From contig NZ_OZ246019.1 in assembly GCF_965230805.1 (NCBI RefSeq), positions 3,472,001 through 3,536,000 of the forward strand: a stretch of 64,000 bases of DNA, written 5' to 3'. This DNA is from Marinifilum sp965230805 (lineage in GTDB: Bacteria; Bacteroidota; Bacteroidia; Bacteroidales; Marinifilaceae). A model generated the notes under the pieces. The model was not told where the DNA came from. It made no database searches and worked only from the letters and a program-made list of their open reading frames with translations. Positions 54,077-63,676 of the stretch are shown in pieces (the first letter of the stretch is position 1; every line of letters begins with the position of its first letter). Both the position numbers and the translations under genes were made by a program.

Positions 54077-55006
54077 ATGTTATCTTTTATTGTAATTGGA
54101 AAAAACGAAGGTGCAAAACTGTCTAAATGTTTTAAAAGTATAGATAATTGCATAGCGAAAAATAATTTGAAGAATGTTGAGGTTATCTATGTTGATTCGA
54201 ATTCGAATGATGATAGTATTGCAATAGCGAAATCTTTCAATGTTCAGGTTTATAAAATAAAAGGAGAAACGAATGCTGCACATGGAAGAGTTATAGGTGC
54301 TAAAAACGCTAATGGTGATGCTTTTTTATTTCTAGATGGGGACATGGAGATAAATGCAGAAGTGTTTTCTGAATTTTATACTGAAAAGAAAGGGCTTTTT
54401 TATCCATTTGTTACAGGAAGTTTTATCGATGTGTTTCATGATTATAATTGGAATAAAATTGGTATTGGGAAAAAAAATGTAGTAACAGAAGATAAATATA
54501 TTAATTTGGGTGGTGGATTATTTTTCGTTGCTTCTAGTTTATGGAATTCGGTGGGAGGTATGGATCCTAGGTTTAGAATTAATGAGGATTATGAGTTTAC
54601 TATTCGAGTCAGAAAAAAAGGTGTTAAATTGTTAAAGAAAAAAGAAATATTAGTTAATCATAACACAATCAATTATTTGGATGATTCAAGAAGGTGGGCG
54701 ATGTTGAAAAATGGATATTTTATGTACTTTTCATATCTATGTAAGAAATATCTATTTGGAAATGGATTACTAAATGTTTTTATTCGAAATAATTACACTT
54801 TATTAGTACTTATAAGTAGTCTAATAATAGCGGTTTGTTTTAATTTGTATTGGGTGTTCTCGTTTTATCTTATAATTCTAGTGTTAAGATCCATAATTAA
54901 AAAGAAAAATTTAATTCTATTCTATTTTTTAAGAGATCTTCAAGTACTTTATGGATTGTTTTTCTTTCGTCCAAATCTCAAAGAAATTACAATTAAAGAG
55001 ATTTAA
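54077..55006 (+). CDS. Family 2 glycosyltransferase
   Basis: The 309-residue GT-A enzyme starts with SFIVIGKNEGAKLSKCFKSI and shows VIYVDSNSNDDS (about 37-48), the DxD-type FLFLDGDMEIN (about 86-96), and the acceptor-side NEDYEFTIRVRKKG (about 170). The C-terminus contains one or two membrane-spanning helices (about 235-270), so it is membrane-bound at the cytoplasmic face. It adds one sugar to the lipid-linked unit. The donor and linkage cannot be read from the sequence. Confidence 0.88.
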   Translation: MLSFIVIGKNEGAKLSKCFKSIDNCIAKNNLKNVEVIYVDSNSNDDSIAIAKSFNVQVYKIKGETNAAHGRVIGAKNANGDAFLFLDGDMEINAEVFSEFYTEKKGLFYPFVTGSFIDVFHDYNWNKIGIGKKNVVTEDKYINLGGGLFFVASSLWNSVGGMDPRFRINEDYEFTIRVRKKGVKLLKKKEILVNHNTINYLDDSRRWAMLKNGYFMYFSYLCKKYLFGNGLLNVFIRNNYTLLVLISSLIIAVCFNLYWVFSFYLIILVLRSIIKKKNLILFYFLRDLQVLYGLFFFRPNLKEITIKEI

Positions 55007-55583
55007 TAATTAGATAGTCAAAATCTAATAATTACAACCAATTATGGTCTGTTGTTTATCATATTCGATATGATACGAAGATATATTAGTGTGGTTTGTT
55101 ATTATATTTTCTAGGCATTTGTTAGAAAGCACCTATCTTTTTTAGGTTGATTTTTTTCTCGCAATTCAGAATGTTCTTGTCCATTTTATCTTTAAATCTA
55201 CAGGTAAAGGTGGTAATGTTGAAAATAGTAGTATGTTTTGGAATATGTAAAAATGTACATATCGGAAATTATTCTCGAATTGAAAAAATGTAGTATTCCA
55301 GCAGATGATAAATAGAGAAGGATGTGTGAACATGAGAAGATGTTATTTATTTACAATTCTATGTAATTTCATTAATTTGATAGTGTATAACTCATGTATT
55401 GATTAAAAGGATCTTTCAATCATCAAATGTTAGAATATAAAAAGATGAGAGCCCAGGAGCAAAGATTCTAATTTTTCTTCAAGTAAGCCATTCGGAAAGT
55501 TTATTATAATATTATCTGAAAATCATTTGCTCAATAAATTAATAAAGTAAAAAAGGAGCGATAAATTTTTAAATGTAAAATGT
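55007..55583. other. 577-bp AT-rich gap inside the capsule locus
   Basis: No open frame with a recognisable product is found on either strand. There is no terminator-like hairpin, repeat or element matching the families elsewhere in the window. It may be the scar of a lost gene or contain an internal promoter for the downstream genes. Confidence 0.5.
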
Positions 55584-56126
55584 ATGTTAAGTAATATGAC
55601 AGAGACTTGTGATAGAATGTTTTCTATCGTAAAATGCATGGTTTTATTATTTCAAAAAAAAATCAAATTTAAATCTCCTTTTTTTATTGGAAAAGGTGCA
55701 ACATTTTTATTCTCATCGAGCTACTCAAAAATTACTTTTAAGGGGAAGACTAAATTATGTCGTTATGTAGAGATAGGGGGTAGTGGAAAGATAGTTGCAG
55801 GCAACCATTTAGTTGTAAATGCTTATAGTAGAATAATAGCAGAAAAACAGATCACAATAGGGCATGATGTTCTAATAGCAAGATATGTTACAATTTTAGA
55901 TCACGACCATAGTATAGATAATGTATTGAATGGAGATTTTAACACGCTTGAATCGAAGGAAATTTCCATAGGTAATTATGTTTGGATAGGTGATAAGGTG
56001 ACAATCTTAAAAGGTGTTCATATTGGCAATAAGGTTGTTATAGGTGCACATTCCGTTGTTACGAAGGATATTCCTGATAATAGTGTTGTAATTGGAATTC
56101 CGGCAAAGGTGGTACGAAAAATTTAA
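55584..56126 (+). CDS. Hexapeptide-repeat acyltransferase (LbH/CatB-like)
   Basis: The 180-residue protein has left-handed beta-helix hexapeptide repeats over its C-terminal two-thirds (VEIGGSGKIVAGNHLVVNAY, ITIGHDVLIA, ISIGNYVWIGDKVTIL, VHIGNKVVIGAHSVV). It ends with the IPDNSVVIGIPAKVV signature of sugar O-acetyltransferases. The likely catalytic His lies in ILDHDHSID. It should O-acetylate a sugar of the repeat unit. A possible alternative start is ATG 55596-55598 (MTETCDRM). Confidence 0.88.
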   Translation: MLSNMTETCDRMFSIVKCMVLLFQKKIKFKSPFFIGKGATFLFSSSYSKITFKGKTKLCRYVEIGGSGKIVAGNHLVVNAYSRIIAEKQITIGHDVLIARYVTILDHDHSIDNVLNGDFNTLESKEISIGNYVWIGDKVTILKGVHIGNKVVIGAHSVVTKDIPDNSVVIGIPAKVVRKI

Positions 56127-56164
56127 GTCTGATATAATTATCTAAAGAAAATTTTTAAACTGAT

Positions 56165-57241
56165 ATGAAAAGGATAAAAATACTTTTAACAGGTTCTAAT
56201 CCAAACGCAAAGAAAAATGTTGCAGGAATTGGGACGGTAATAAAGGTTTTGGAAAAAAATACAAATATTGAACCAATCACAATTCCTGTAGGAAGGTCAA
56301 GTGGGGAGAAAAGGGGTGTAAGTTGGATTATTTCATTATTGAAAAAGAAAATTGAAGTAAAATCGATAATAAAAAACAATAAAATCGATGTTGGTCATAT
56401 TAATACATGCATGAATCCTCCTGCATTGCTTAGGGATTATTATATTTTAAAACAGGTAAGGAAACATGGAATTAAAACCATCCTTCATATTCATGGAGGA
56501 AAATACCTTTTTAAAAAGACAAAAAATATTTTTCTAAAGTATATCATTGATAGAATGCTTGTTAAGTCAGATTTAATAATCGTTTTGAGTGAATATGAAA
56601 AAGAACATTTTCCTTATAATATTTCCAAAACAAAAATTGAAGTACTAAAGAATTGTATTGATACAAAACAAATACCCAATCATCTACCTAATTCACAAAA
56701 AGCTAATATTATTTATATGGGTCGAATTGTTGAAAGTAAGGGTATCGAAGATTTATGCATTGCTTTAAAGTTACTTGCTGAAAAGAAGATAGATTTTCAT
56801 TTTAATTTATGCGGGTCTGGTCCATTGCAAACTAAAATTGTTGAACAGTTAAAAAGTATCATTCCGGAAAAGTTTACTTTCCATGGAATTGTAAGCGGTG
56901 ATAAGAAATGGAGTTTGCTTTCTCAATCGGAGATTTTTATACTTCCATCACGTTGGGGAGAAGGATTGCCTATGGCATTATTAGAGGCTATGGCACTGGG
57001 AAAATGTGCTGTAGTAACGAATGATGCCTCTATGAAAATGATTATTAAAGATCGTCAAAATGGGATTTTAGTAAAAAAACATAATCCTGATGATATTTTT
57101 AAAAAATTAAAAGAATTGCTTACCACAAAAGATATTCCAAATGAAGTGGGACAAAGAGCAAAAAAATACTTTCAAAATAACTTTAGTTTGAAAGAGTATT
57201 ACCATGGTATAAATAACCTATACAATAGATTGTTGAATTAA
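56165..57241 (+). CDS. Family 4 glycosyltransferase
   Basis: The 358-residue GT-B enzyme has the N-domain start KILLTGSNPNAKKNVAGIGT and an ILHIHGGKYL strand. The C-domain of GT4 is clear: IIYMGRIVESKGIEDL (about 180-195), FHGIVSGDKKW, and the nucleotide-sugar motif LPSRWGEGLPMALLEAMALG (about 261-280) with the EX7E pair. It transfers a sugar from a nucleotide donor with retention of configuration. Donor unknown; GDP-fucose made by gmd/fcl downstream is one candidate only. Confidence 0.9.
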   Translation: MKRIKILLTGSNPNAKKNVAGIGTVIKVLEKNTNIEPITIPVGRSSGEKRGVSWIISLLKKKIEVKSIIKNNKIDVGHINTCMNPPALLRDYYILKQVRKHGIKTILHIHGGKYLFKKTKNIFLKYIIDRMLVKSDLIIVLSEYEKEHFPYNISKTKIEVLKNCIDTKQIPNHLPNSQKANIIYMGRIVESKGIEDLCIALKLLAEKKIDFHFNLCGSGPLQTKIVEQLKSIIPEKFTFHGIVSGDKKWSLLSQSEIFILPSRWGEGLPMALLEAMALGKCAVVTNDASMKMIIKDRQNGILVKKHNPDDIFKKLKELLTTKDIPNEVGQRAKKYFQNNFSLKEYYHGINNLYNRLLN

Positions 57242-57273
57242 TTATTCTTCGGAATTGATGAGTTTTATAAATA

Positions 57274-58041
57274 ATGATTTTACAAAAGGTTAATATATTC
57301 GATTTGCAGATTGCAAATGTTGATATGCAAGAGGCTTGTGAGGAGGTTGTAAACCTTGTTAATACCCAAGGTAAATATCATGGAGTTTTTACACCAAATG
57401 CTCACATGACTCTAATGGCTATTGAGGATGATAATTTTAAACAAATATTACAAGATGCATCTTTGTTATTGGCAGATGGCATGCCTGTGGTATGGGCTTC
57501 TAAATATTTCGGAACACCTTTAAAGGGAAAAGTATCAGGGAGTACCTTTTTTCAGGAAAGTTGCGCAACTATTTCTAGGTACAATTTAAATGCATTTTTT
57601 CTTGGAGCTATGCCTGGGGTAGCCCAATTGGCTGCAGATAAGTTAAAAGAAAAATATCCTCAACTAAATGTAGTTGGATGTTATTCCCCAGATTTTGGTT
57701 TTGAAAATGATCCAAAAGAAAATGGAAAAATAATTGAATTGTTAAAAAATTCAGGTGCGGATGTTTTATATGTTGGGTTATCCGAAGGTAAAGGTGAAAA
57801 GTGGATTGTCGAGAATAAAGAAAGATATCAAATACCGGTTAGTATCCAAATTGGCGCTGCATTTGACTTTGCGGCAGGCTTAAAAAAAATACCTCCGAAA
57901 ACTTTAAAAAATGTTGGATTAGGATGGTTGTGGAGGTTGATGCATGAACCCAAAAGATTGTGGAAAAGATATTTAATTAAGGATATTCAGATTTTTGAGC
58001 ATATAATAAAAGAAAAGAAAAAAAGAAAAAATTATGCATAA
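57274..58041 (+). CDS. WecG/TagA/CpsF family glycosyltransferase (GT26)
   Basis: The 255-residue protein has the family motifs: FTPNAHMTLMA (about 30-40), LLADGMPVVWASKYFG (about 66-81), VSGSTFF, AFFLGAMPGVA, and the C-terminal block VSIQIGAAFDFAAG (about 190-203) with WLWRLMHEPKRLWKRY. GT26 enzymes add an early sugar, typically N-acetylmannosaminuronate or N-acetylmannosamine, to undecaprenyl-PP-linked primers. The gene overlaps the ATG at 58034 of the next frame, so it is translationally close to gmd. Confidence 0.93.
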   Translation: MILQKVNIFDLQIANVDMQEACEEVVNLVNTQGKYHGVFTPNAHMTLMAIEDDNFKQILQDASLLLADGMPVVWASKYFGTPLKGKVSGSTFFQESCATISRYNLNAFFLGAMPGVAQLAADKLKEKYPQLNVVGCYSPDFGFENDPKENGKIIELLKNSGADVLYVGLSEGKGEKWIVENKERYQIPVSIQIGAAFDFAAGLKKIPPKTLKNVGLGWLWRLMHEPKRLWKRYLIKDIQIFEHIIKEKKKRKNYA

Positions 58042-58042
58042 A

Positions 58043-59113
58043 ATGAAAAAAGCACTTATAACAGGAGTAAATGGTCAAGATGGCTCTTACTTGTCAGAAT
58101 TTTTATTGGAAAAAGGATATGAGGTACATGGTTTAATTCGACGTAGTTCTTCTTTTAATCGAGAAAGAATTGAGCACTTATACCTAATAGATTTCTTAAG
58201 GGAGAATACATTTAGGGGTAATTTCTTTCTTCATTATGGAGATATGACTGACTCAAGTAATCTAATTAGATTGGTTAAAGAAATTCAACCCGACGAGATT
58301 TATAATCTTGCTGCCCAGTCGCATGTGCAAGTCTCTTTTGAAGTTCCAGAATACACTGCAGATGTTGATGGTATTGGAACTTTGCGTTTGATGGAGGCTA
58401 TACGATTATTAGGGATGGAAAAAAAGACAAGAATATATCATGCATCTACTAGTGAATTATATGGAAAAGTACAAGAGATTCCTCAAAGTGAAACAACACC
58501 ATTTTATCCACGCTCTCCATATGGTGTAGCTAAACTTTATGCATTTTGGATGGTGAAAAATTACAGGGAAGCATATAATTTTCATGCAAGTAATGGAATA
58601 TTATTTAATCATGAATCAGAACGACGAGGAGAATCTTTTGTGACTAGGAAAATAACTCTTGCTGTAGCCAGAATTAAACATGGCTTAAAAGAAAAACTTT
58701 CACTGGGTAATTTAAGTGCAAAGCGTGATTGGGGGTATGCGAAGGACTATGTTCGGTGTATGTGGTTGATGCTTCAGCAGTCTGAGCCAGATGACTATGT
58801 TGTAGCAACCGGAGAGATGCACTCGGTTAGAGAGTTTACCGAGCTTGCTTTTAAAGTAGCTGGAATTGAATTGCACTGGGAAGGTGAAGGTGTTAATGAA
58901 AAAGGTATCGACATAGAATCTGGTAAGATACTTGTTGATGTTGATCCCAAATATTTTAGGCCGTCAGAAGTAGAGTTGCTCATTGGAGATCCACAAAAAT
59001 CAATTGATGAATTGGGTTGGAATCCAAGAAAAACTTCGTTTAGGAAACTGGTAGAAATAATGGTAAATCATGACTTGGAGTATGTGTTAAAGAATAGTGT
59101 AAGTTACGTATAA
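58043..59113 (+). CDS. gmd: GDP-mannose 4,6-dehydratase
   Basis: The preferred start ATG 58043 gives MKKALITGVNGQDGSYLSE, the standard N-terminus (TGxxGxxG); ATG 58034 is also possible. The enzyme is an extended SDR of 356 residues with AAQSHVQVSFE, the catalytic Thr/Ser in HASTSELYG and Tyr-x3-Lys in YPRSPYGVAKLYAFW, and the GDP-site ILFNHESERRGE. It converts GDP-D-mannose to GDP-4-keto-6-deoxy-D-mannose. The next gene encodes the epimerase-reductase that completes GDP-L-fucose synthesis. Confidence 0.96.
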   Translation: MKKALITGVNGQDGSYLSEFLLEKGYEVHGLIRRSSSFNRERIEHLYLIDFLRENTFRGNFFLHYGDMTDSSNLIRLVKEIQPDEIYNLAAQSHVQVSFEVPEYTADVDGIGTLRLMEAIRLLGMEKKTRIYHASTSELYGKVQEIPQSETTPFYPRSPYGVAKLYAFWMVKNYREAYNFHASNGILFNHESERRGESFVTRKITLAVARIKHGLKEKLSLGNLSAKRDWGYAKDYVRCMWLMLQQSEPDDYVVATGEMHSVREFTELAFKVAGIELHWEGEGVNEKGIDIESGKILVDVDPKYFRPSEVELLIGDPQKSIDELGWNPRKTSFRKLVEIMVNHDLEYVLKNSVSYV

Positions 59114-59124
59114 ATATATCCGAT

Positions 59125-60078
59125 ATGAGTTTTTGGCACAAAAAAAACATCTTAGTAACGGGAGGGAATGGATTTCTTGGAAAAGCTGTAGTTCGAGGAT
59201 TACATTTACGAGGTGTAGAAGACAAAAATATTATAATTCCTAATTATCCAGAAAATGATTTGCGAGATTATCTTACATGTTTGAATTTTACAAAAGATAT
59301 TGATATAGTAATACATCTTGCTGCGAAAGTAGGTGGAATCCTTTTTAATCAAAAGCATCCCGCATCAATGATTTATGATAACATTATGATGGGCTTTAAT
59401 TTAATGGAAGCTTCTCGGATAAATGGGGTTAAGAAATTAGTGAATTTAGGAACAACATGTTCATATCCTGAAAATGCCCCAATTCCTTTCCTTGAGGATA
59501 GTCTTTGGGATGGTTACCCAGCTTTGGTTACAGCTCCTTATGGCTTAGCAAAAAAAATGTTGAGTGAATTATCGAAAGGATATAAAACGGAATATGGATT
59601 TGAATCAATTTTTCTTCTTCCAGTTAATTTATATGGACCAGAAGATAATTTTATTAAGGAAAATGCACATGTTATCCCAGCTTTGATTCAACGATTTGAG
59701 AATGCTTTTAGCGAGGGAACACCTTCTGTAAAAGTTTGGGGTACAGGGAAGGCAACACGTGAATTTCTTTATGTCGATGATGCTGCTGAAGGGATATTGA
59801 TGGCTACTGAATATTATAATGATACTTCCCCGGTTAATCTTGGTACGGGTATTGAAACTTCGATTAAAGATCTTGTAACAATTATAGCTGATTTGATCGG
59901 ATATAAGGGAGATATTGAATGGGATTTAAGTAAACCAGATGGTACCCCTCGCAGGTGTCTTGATGTTTCAAGAGCAGAAAAATGTTTTGGATTTAAGGCA
60001 AATGTTTCGATGTTAGAGGGGTTACAAAAAACTATTAATTGGTACCGTTCTGCACTTCTCTCAAATGTTTCGTCATAA
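59125..60078 (+). CDS. fcl: GDP-L-fucose synthase (GDP-4-keto-6-deoxymannose epimerase/reductase)
   Basis: The 317-residue extended SDR starts MSFWHKKNILVTGGNGFLGK (TGGxGFLG). The active-site Ser lies in LGTTCSYPENAPIPF and Tyr/Lys in APYGLAKKM; VNLYGPEDNF and the late TREFLYVDDAAEG motif fit the GDP-fucose synthase family. It catalyses epimerisation at C3 and C5 and NADPH reduction at C4 to give GDP-L-fucose. Together with gmd it predicts L-fucose in the polymer. It starts 11 bp after gmd. Confidence 0.94.
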   Translation: MSFWHKKNILVTGGNGFLGKAVVRGLHLRGVEDKNIIIPNYPENDLRDYLTCLNFTKDIDIVIHLAAKVGGILFNQKHPASMIYDNIMMGFNLMEASRINGVKKLVNLGTTCSYPENAPIPFLEDSLWDGYPALVTAPYGLAKKMLSELSKGYKTEYGFESIFLLPVNLYGPEDNFIKENAHVIPALIQRFENAFSEGTPSVKVWGTGKATREFLYVDDAAEGILMATEYYNDTSPVNLGTGIETSIKDLVTIIADLIGYKGDIEWDLSKPDGTPRRCLDVSRAEKCFGFKANVSMLEGLQKTINWYRSALLSNVSS

Positions 60079-60514
60079 GATTATAAGATAGGTTTGTTTA
60101 AACTTATTAGTTCTACCAATATCTCCCTGAAAACAATTTTATTCTTTTGTCCTTTCAAGTTTATTATTGGATAAAAAATATCGCCGTAGCTGCGGCTATG
60201 CTTCTATTTATAGCCTTGACTAAACGCAAAATTCTAAAAACAATTTAAGGCTTCTTTCATCTGTTTATAATTTCTTTCTATTTGCCCGATGGAAGCCACA
60301 AGATCAAAGTCATTATTATCGTGTGTGTTTAATAATTATTTTAATCATGCTTGTTTCATAATAAAACAAGTATTATCGCTACGGGTATAGCCAATCGGAA
60401 CACAAGCTATATCTACTCACAATAAGTTGTAAATCGTTTTACGAATGAAAAAGCAAGAGAGAATATCTTGTTATTTGGATTTTATTATGGTTCTAATCTT
60501 TCAATTTGAACAGT
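60079..60514. repeat. Intergenic region with a repeat containing the CGCCGTAGC core
   Basis: Bases 60138-60250 match the diverged repeat at 46265-46385 (see there). Within it CGCCGTAGCTGCGGCTATGC is nearly the same as the centre of the family-2 MITE. The segment 60360-60420 again has TATCGCTACGGGTATAGCC. No gene is seen. The repeat separates fcl from the initiating transferase gene. Confidence 0.55.
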
Positions 60515-61885
60515 ATGAAAACTAAAGAAAAAAAATTAATTCTTTTTTATTTTTGGATGGACCTAATTTTATTGAATTTATCTCTAATATTGGTTGGGTT
60601 TGTTTATATGAATAAGCACAAGCCTTTTGATTTTATAAACTATGCATTGCTTCTAAATTTAAGTTGGATAATTATTTTCTTTTTGTATCCAAAGAGAAAT
60701 CTCTTTTTAAGGGATGGATTTACAAATCGACTAAAGCAACAGGTCATTCGTTTTTGTTTATATGCTTCACTGGTTTCGTTTGTGTTATTATTTCTTAACC
60801 ACTTGTCCTTTATTATTTTATTTGGTACAATTTTACTTTTTTTTAGTTTTAATATCAATGCATTTTTTGCTATCTACACCTATTTGGGTTACAAAAGGCG
60901 CCAAGGAAGGCACGTAAGAAAAGTTTTGGTTGCAGGGTATAATTTGGGCTCAGAGGAGATTAATTGTTATTTAAATGATAATCCGGAATTAGGGTATAAA
61001 ATCATAGGTTATGTTGATTTTAAAGATAATTTAAATGCTAAATTTAATTATTTAGGGGATTTAAATAGCTTTCAAAGTATCTATGATAGATTTTCTTTTG
61101 AAGAAGTGTTGATAGCACTTCCGGTTACGTTAAAATCTGAGATTGACAAATTGGTGAAACTTTCGGAGTTTAATGGGGTGAGAATTCGTCTTATACCGGA
61201 CTATTACAGTTTACTGAAAAAGAATGTGAAAATCAATCAGATTGGAAATGTTCCATTAGTAGATGTGCACAGTGTGCCTTTGGATAAATTCAACTCGAGA
61301 TTTCTTAAGAGAATATTTGACATTATATTTTCATTTTCGGTTATTGTTCTGGTTCTTCCTTTGATGACAATTGTGGCTTTAGCCATAAAGTTAGAGAGCA
61401 GAGGAAGTGTTTTTTACAAACCCGTACGCATAGGTAAGAATGGAAAAGAGTTTTCGGTTTTAAAATTTCGTTCGATGAGAAATTCAGACAGTGTATATGG
61501 AGGTGTAAAATCTACAATCAAAGGAGATCCAAGAATTACTAAAGTTGGTGCATTTATTCGTAAAACAAACTTGGATGAATTGCCGCAGTTCATTAATGTT
61601 TTAAGGGGAGAAATGTCTGTAATTGGACCACGGCCTCATCGAGTAAATCTGAACAAAGATTTACAACGCAAAATGTCTGAATATATGACAAGAAGTTATA
61701 TAAAGCCTGGCATAACAGGTTGGGCTCAGGTGAATGGTTGGAGAGGACCAACCGAGACGCGTTTGCAATATAACGGAAGAACCCTTCATGACATTTGGTA
61801 CATAGAAAATTGGTCGTTTCTTCTGGATATATATATTGTGTACCTAACTTTATTTGGAAAGAAAGTAAGAAAGAATGCTTTTTAA
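60515..61885 (+). CDS. Undecaprenyl-phosphate sugar-1-phosphate transferase (WcaJ/WbaP-type)
   Basis: With ATG 60515 the product is 456 residues (TTG 60506 lies 9 bp upstream in frame). Four N-terminal membrane helices (about 10-115) are followed by a CoA-binding-like Rossmann domain (RKVLVAGYNLGSEEINCYL, about 132-150), one more helix (about 270-292) and the bacterial sugar-transferase domain: KRIFDIIFSFSVI, VLKFRSMRN, RKTNLDELPQFINVLRGEMS (catalytic Asp-Glu) and IGPRPH, then PGITGWAQVNGWRG. It transfers a hexose-1-phosphate, often glucose, to undecaprenyl phosphate and so starts the repeat unit. Confidence 0.94.
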   Translation: MKTKEKKLILFYFWMDLILLNLSLILVGFVYMNKHKPFDFINYALLLNLSWIIIFFLYPKRNLFLRDGFTNRLKQQVIRFCLYASLVSFVLLFLNHLSFIILFGTILLFFSFNINAFFAIYTYLGYKRRQGRHVRKVLVAGYNLGSEEINCYLNDNPELGYKIIGYVDFKDNLNAKFNYLGDLNSFQSIYDRFSFEEVLIALPVTLKSEIDKLVKLSEFNGVRIRLIPDYYSLLKKNVKINQIGNVPLVDVHSVPLDKFNSRFLKRIFDIIFSFSVIVLVLPLMTIVALAIKLESRGSVFYKPVRIGKNGKEFSVLKFRSMRNSDSVYGGVKSTIKGDPRITKVGAFIRKTNLDELPQFINVLRGEMSVIGPRPHRVNLNKDLQRKMSEYMTRSYIKPGITGWAQVNGWRGPTETRLQYNGRTLHDIWYIENWSFLLDIYIVYLTLFGKKVRKNAF

Positions 61886-62247
61886 TAAAACGATAGATTA
61901 ATCTAAGCCCCCCTAATAATTGTTTTTGAACGAATAGCCTATTTATTATGAGTTGGAAGAATATGGAAAACTTGGTTTCTGTCTTGTCATGGTCTAACTT
62001 TTCGTGTTTTTTGGATTCACATTCTTATAAGGCACAAATATTTTATGATTTAGTGTTGGTATCAATGATTTTTGAATTCGTGCATATCAATAAAGAATGA
62101 GGCTTTAGGCCAAAAGCTTTGCGGAAGAATAAAGATTTCAATGATGATAAGGGGGGCATAGCCCTGATATCTGTAATCGAGGTAAATACACATTGGAAAA
62201 TTCAATAAGCCTTTTGAGAATCAAACAATGATATGATGAGGTCAAGA
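61886..62247. other. Intergenic stretch without a recognised gene
   Basis: This 362-bp stretch after the initiating transferase shows no supportable reading frame and no hairpin with a T-tract. It runs directly into the family-2 and family-1 elements. Confidence 0.5.
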
Positions 62248-62414
62248 CTAGTGTAAAGAATGCTAATTCCCCGAACTAATTTTTTGACCTATTTTCCTTT
62301 CAACTGCGTTAAGCTTTTTCGCCGTAGCTACGGCTATGCCTGTAAACCTTGCCTTGTAAAAAGAAAAATATTTTCAAAAACTTTAATTCGTTTTATTAAC
62401 ACTCTTCACACTAG
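62248..62414 (-). mobile_element. MITE-like element, family 2, copy B (167 bp, inverted)
   Basis: It runs from CTAG 62248 to CTAG 62411-62414 and, read on the minus strand, is almost identical to 10836-11003; the only sizeable difference is a rearranged short stretch at the palindromic core (CATAGCCGTAGCTACGG against CCGTAGCCATAGCTACGG). The two copies, 51 kb apart in opposite orientation, could recombine to invert everything between them. Confidence 0.82.
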
Positions 62415-62429
62415 GCCTCTTTTCTTATT

Positions 62430-62696
62430 CACCTAAGTTCGATTAAAACTATTCGCCACAGAAATTCAGATTTATACATGATTTGCATTAAAACATCTGA
62501 AAGAATATCGGGATATTTTGAAGATTTTTTAAAGTAAAGATTGGGTGAAGATGATTTTTCAAAGAATTTAATTGCTTTTGGCATAAATTTCCTCATATCC
62601 GCCCGCAATATCCCGATATTCCTTCGGGAGTTTGAGAAAATTTCTACTCAAAATCAGTGTAAACTGTGACAATATATTTAGTCGAACTCAGGTTAA
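62430..62696. mobile_element. MITE-like element, family 1, diverged copy 3
   Basis: It aligns over its full length with the 267-bp copies at 9650 and 20084 (shared CCACAGAAA, GATTTGCATTAAAA, GGCATAAATTTCCTCA, AATATCCCGATATTCCTTCG and ATTTCTACTCAAAATCAG). The terminal repeats are degenerate (ACCTAAGTTCGA left, TCGAACTCAGGTT right). Its left arm reads AATATCGGGATATT, the exact reverse complement of the right arm, so the arms are better matched than in the other copies. Confidence 0.75.
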
Positions 62697-62840
62697 GCCG
62701 ACTTGATGTTGATAATCTCAGATTGGTTTTTAAACGAAATTACTACTTTTTAATTATATACCTACAAAACGCTCCAATACAGAGCTTTGAAGACCATTTT
62801 TCAATTATTAATAAAATCTTAGCTTTACAAACCTTAAAGA

Positions 62841-63620
62841 ATGAATAAACTATTTTATTTACTCCTGTTAGTTTCAGGATGTTTTTTCAGCTCATGCAAA
62901 ACCAGCAAGGATCTGGTATATCTAAACAATACCAGCGACGAAGAATTGCTGGAAATTATGTCTGCCAATATTGCAGAGTATGTGATTAAAACCAGCGATA
63001 ATTTGTATGTGGATATTCAATCCATGAGTCCTGAGGTGAATGCCATGTTTAATCCTACAAAAGGATTGAACTCTACCGGAGGCACATCACAAAATTATGG
63101 TCAGCCTTCTTCACAGTATTTAAATGGCTTTCAGGTTGATTTATCAGGCAATGTTAATTTACCGATTATTGGAGATGTTGGTGTTGCCGGGAAAACCTTG
63201 AAGCAGGCAAGAGAAACAATTCAGGAACGGGCCGATGAATACTTAAAAGATGCCACAGTGAAGGTAAAATTATTGAGCTTTAAAATTACTGTTTTAGGAG
63301 AAGTAAAAAGAGCGGGAGTATACTACAACTACAATAACAACATGACCGTTTTAGATGGGATCTCAATGGCGAATGGAATTACCGATTATGGTAGAATTCA
63401 AAAAGTATTGGTAATGCGTTCAAGCGAAAAAGGAGCAAAAACTTATCGTTTAGATCTTACCAATAAGAAATTTTTGAACTCTGAGGCATTTTTCCTACAA
63501 CCAAACGATGTGGTTTATGTAGAACCGGACAAATACAAAAATGTGAAGCTAAATTCACCAATGTACTCACTTTTCTTATCCACATTATCCACATTAATTC
63601 TGATCCTAAACGTATTATAA
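62841..63620 (+). CDS. Polysaccharide biosynthesis/export lipoprotein (Wza-like)
   Basis: The 259-residue product has a lipoprotein signal (LLLLVSGCFFSSC, lipid Cys19). A polysaccharide export domain (about 45-130: YVIKTSDNLYVDIQSM; VDLSGNVNLPIIGDVGVAGKT) and a SLBB domain (about 140-215: FKITVLGEVKRAGVYY, NNNMTVLDGISMANGI) follow. FLQPNDVVYVEPDK precedes a C-terminal hydrophobic helix (YSLFLSTLSTLILILNVL). This is the outer-membrane export channel component that works with the Wzc-type protein encoded next. Although related to E. coli Wza, it is shorter, as is usual in Bacteroidota. Confidence 0.93.
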   Translation: MNKLFYLLLLVSGCFFSSCKTSKDLVYLNNTSDEELLEIMSANIAEYVIKTSDNLYVDIQSMSPEVNAMFNPTKGLNSTGGTSQNYGQPSSQYLNGFQVDLSGNVNLPIIGDVGVAGKTLKQARETIQERADEYLKDATVKVKLLSFKITVLGEVKRAGVYYNYNNNMTVLDGISMANGITDYGRIQKVLVMRSSEKGAKTYRLDLTNKKFLNSEAFFLQPNDVVYVEPDKYKNVKLNSPMYSLFLSTLSTLILILNVL

Positions 63621-63676
63621 ACTGAATAAAGTTGTAGTGTTTTAAATTTTATTCGTTTTACTATAGTCTTATTTTT

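Noticed and set aside
62666..62848. Sixty-codon plus-strand open frame before the export lipoprotein
   Set aside because: It starts inside the terminal repeat of the family-1 element and runs through AT-rich sequence without any recognisable motif.
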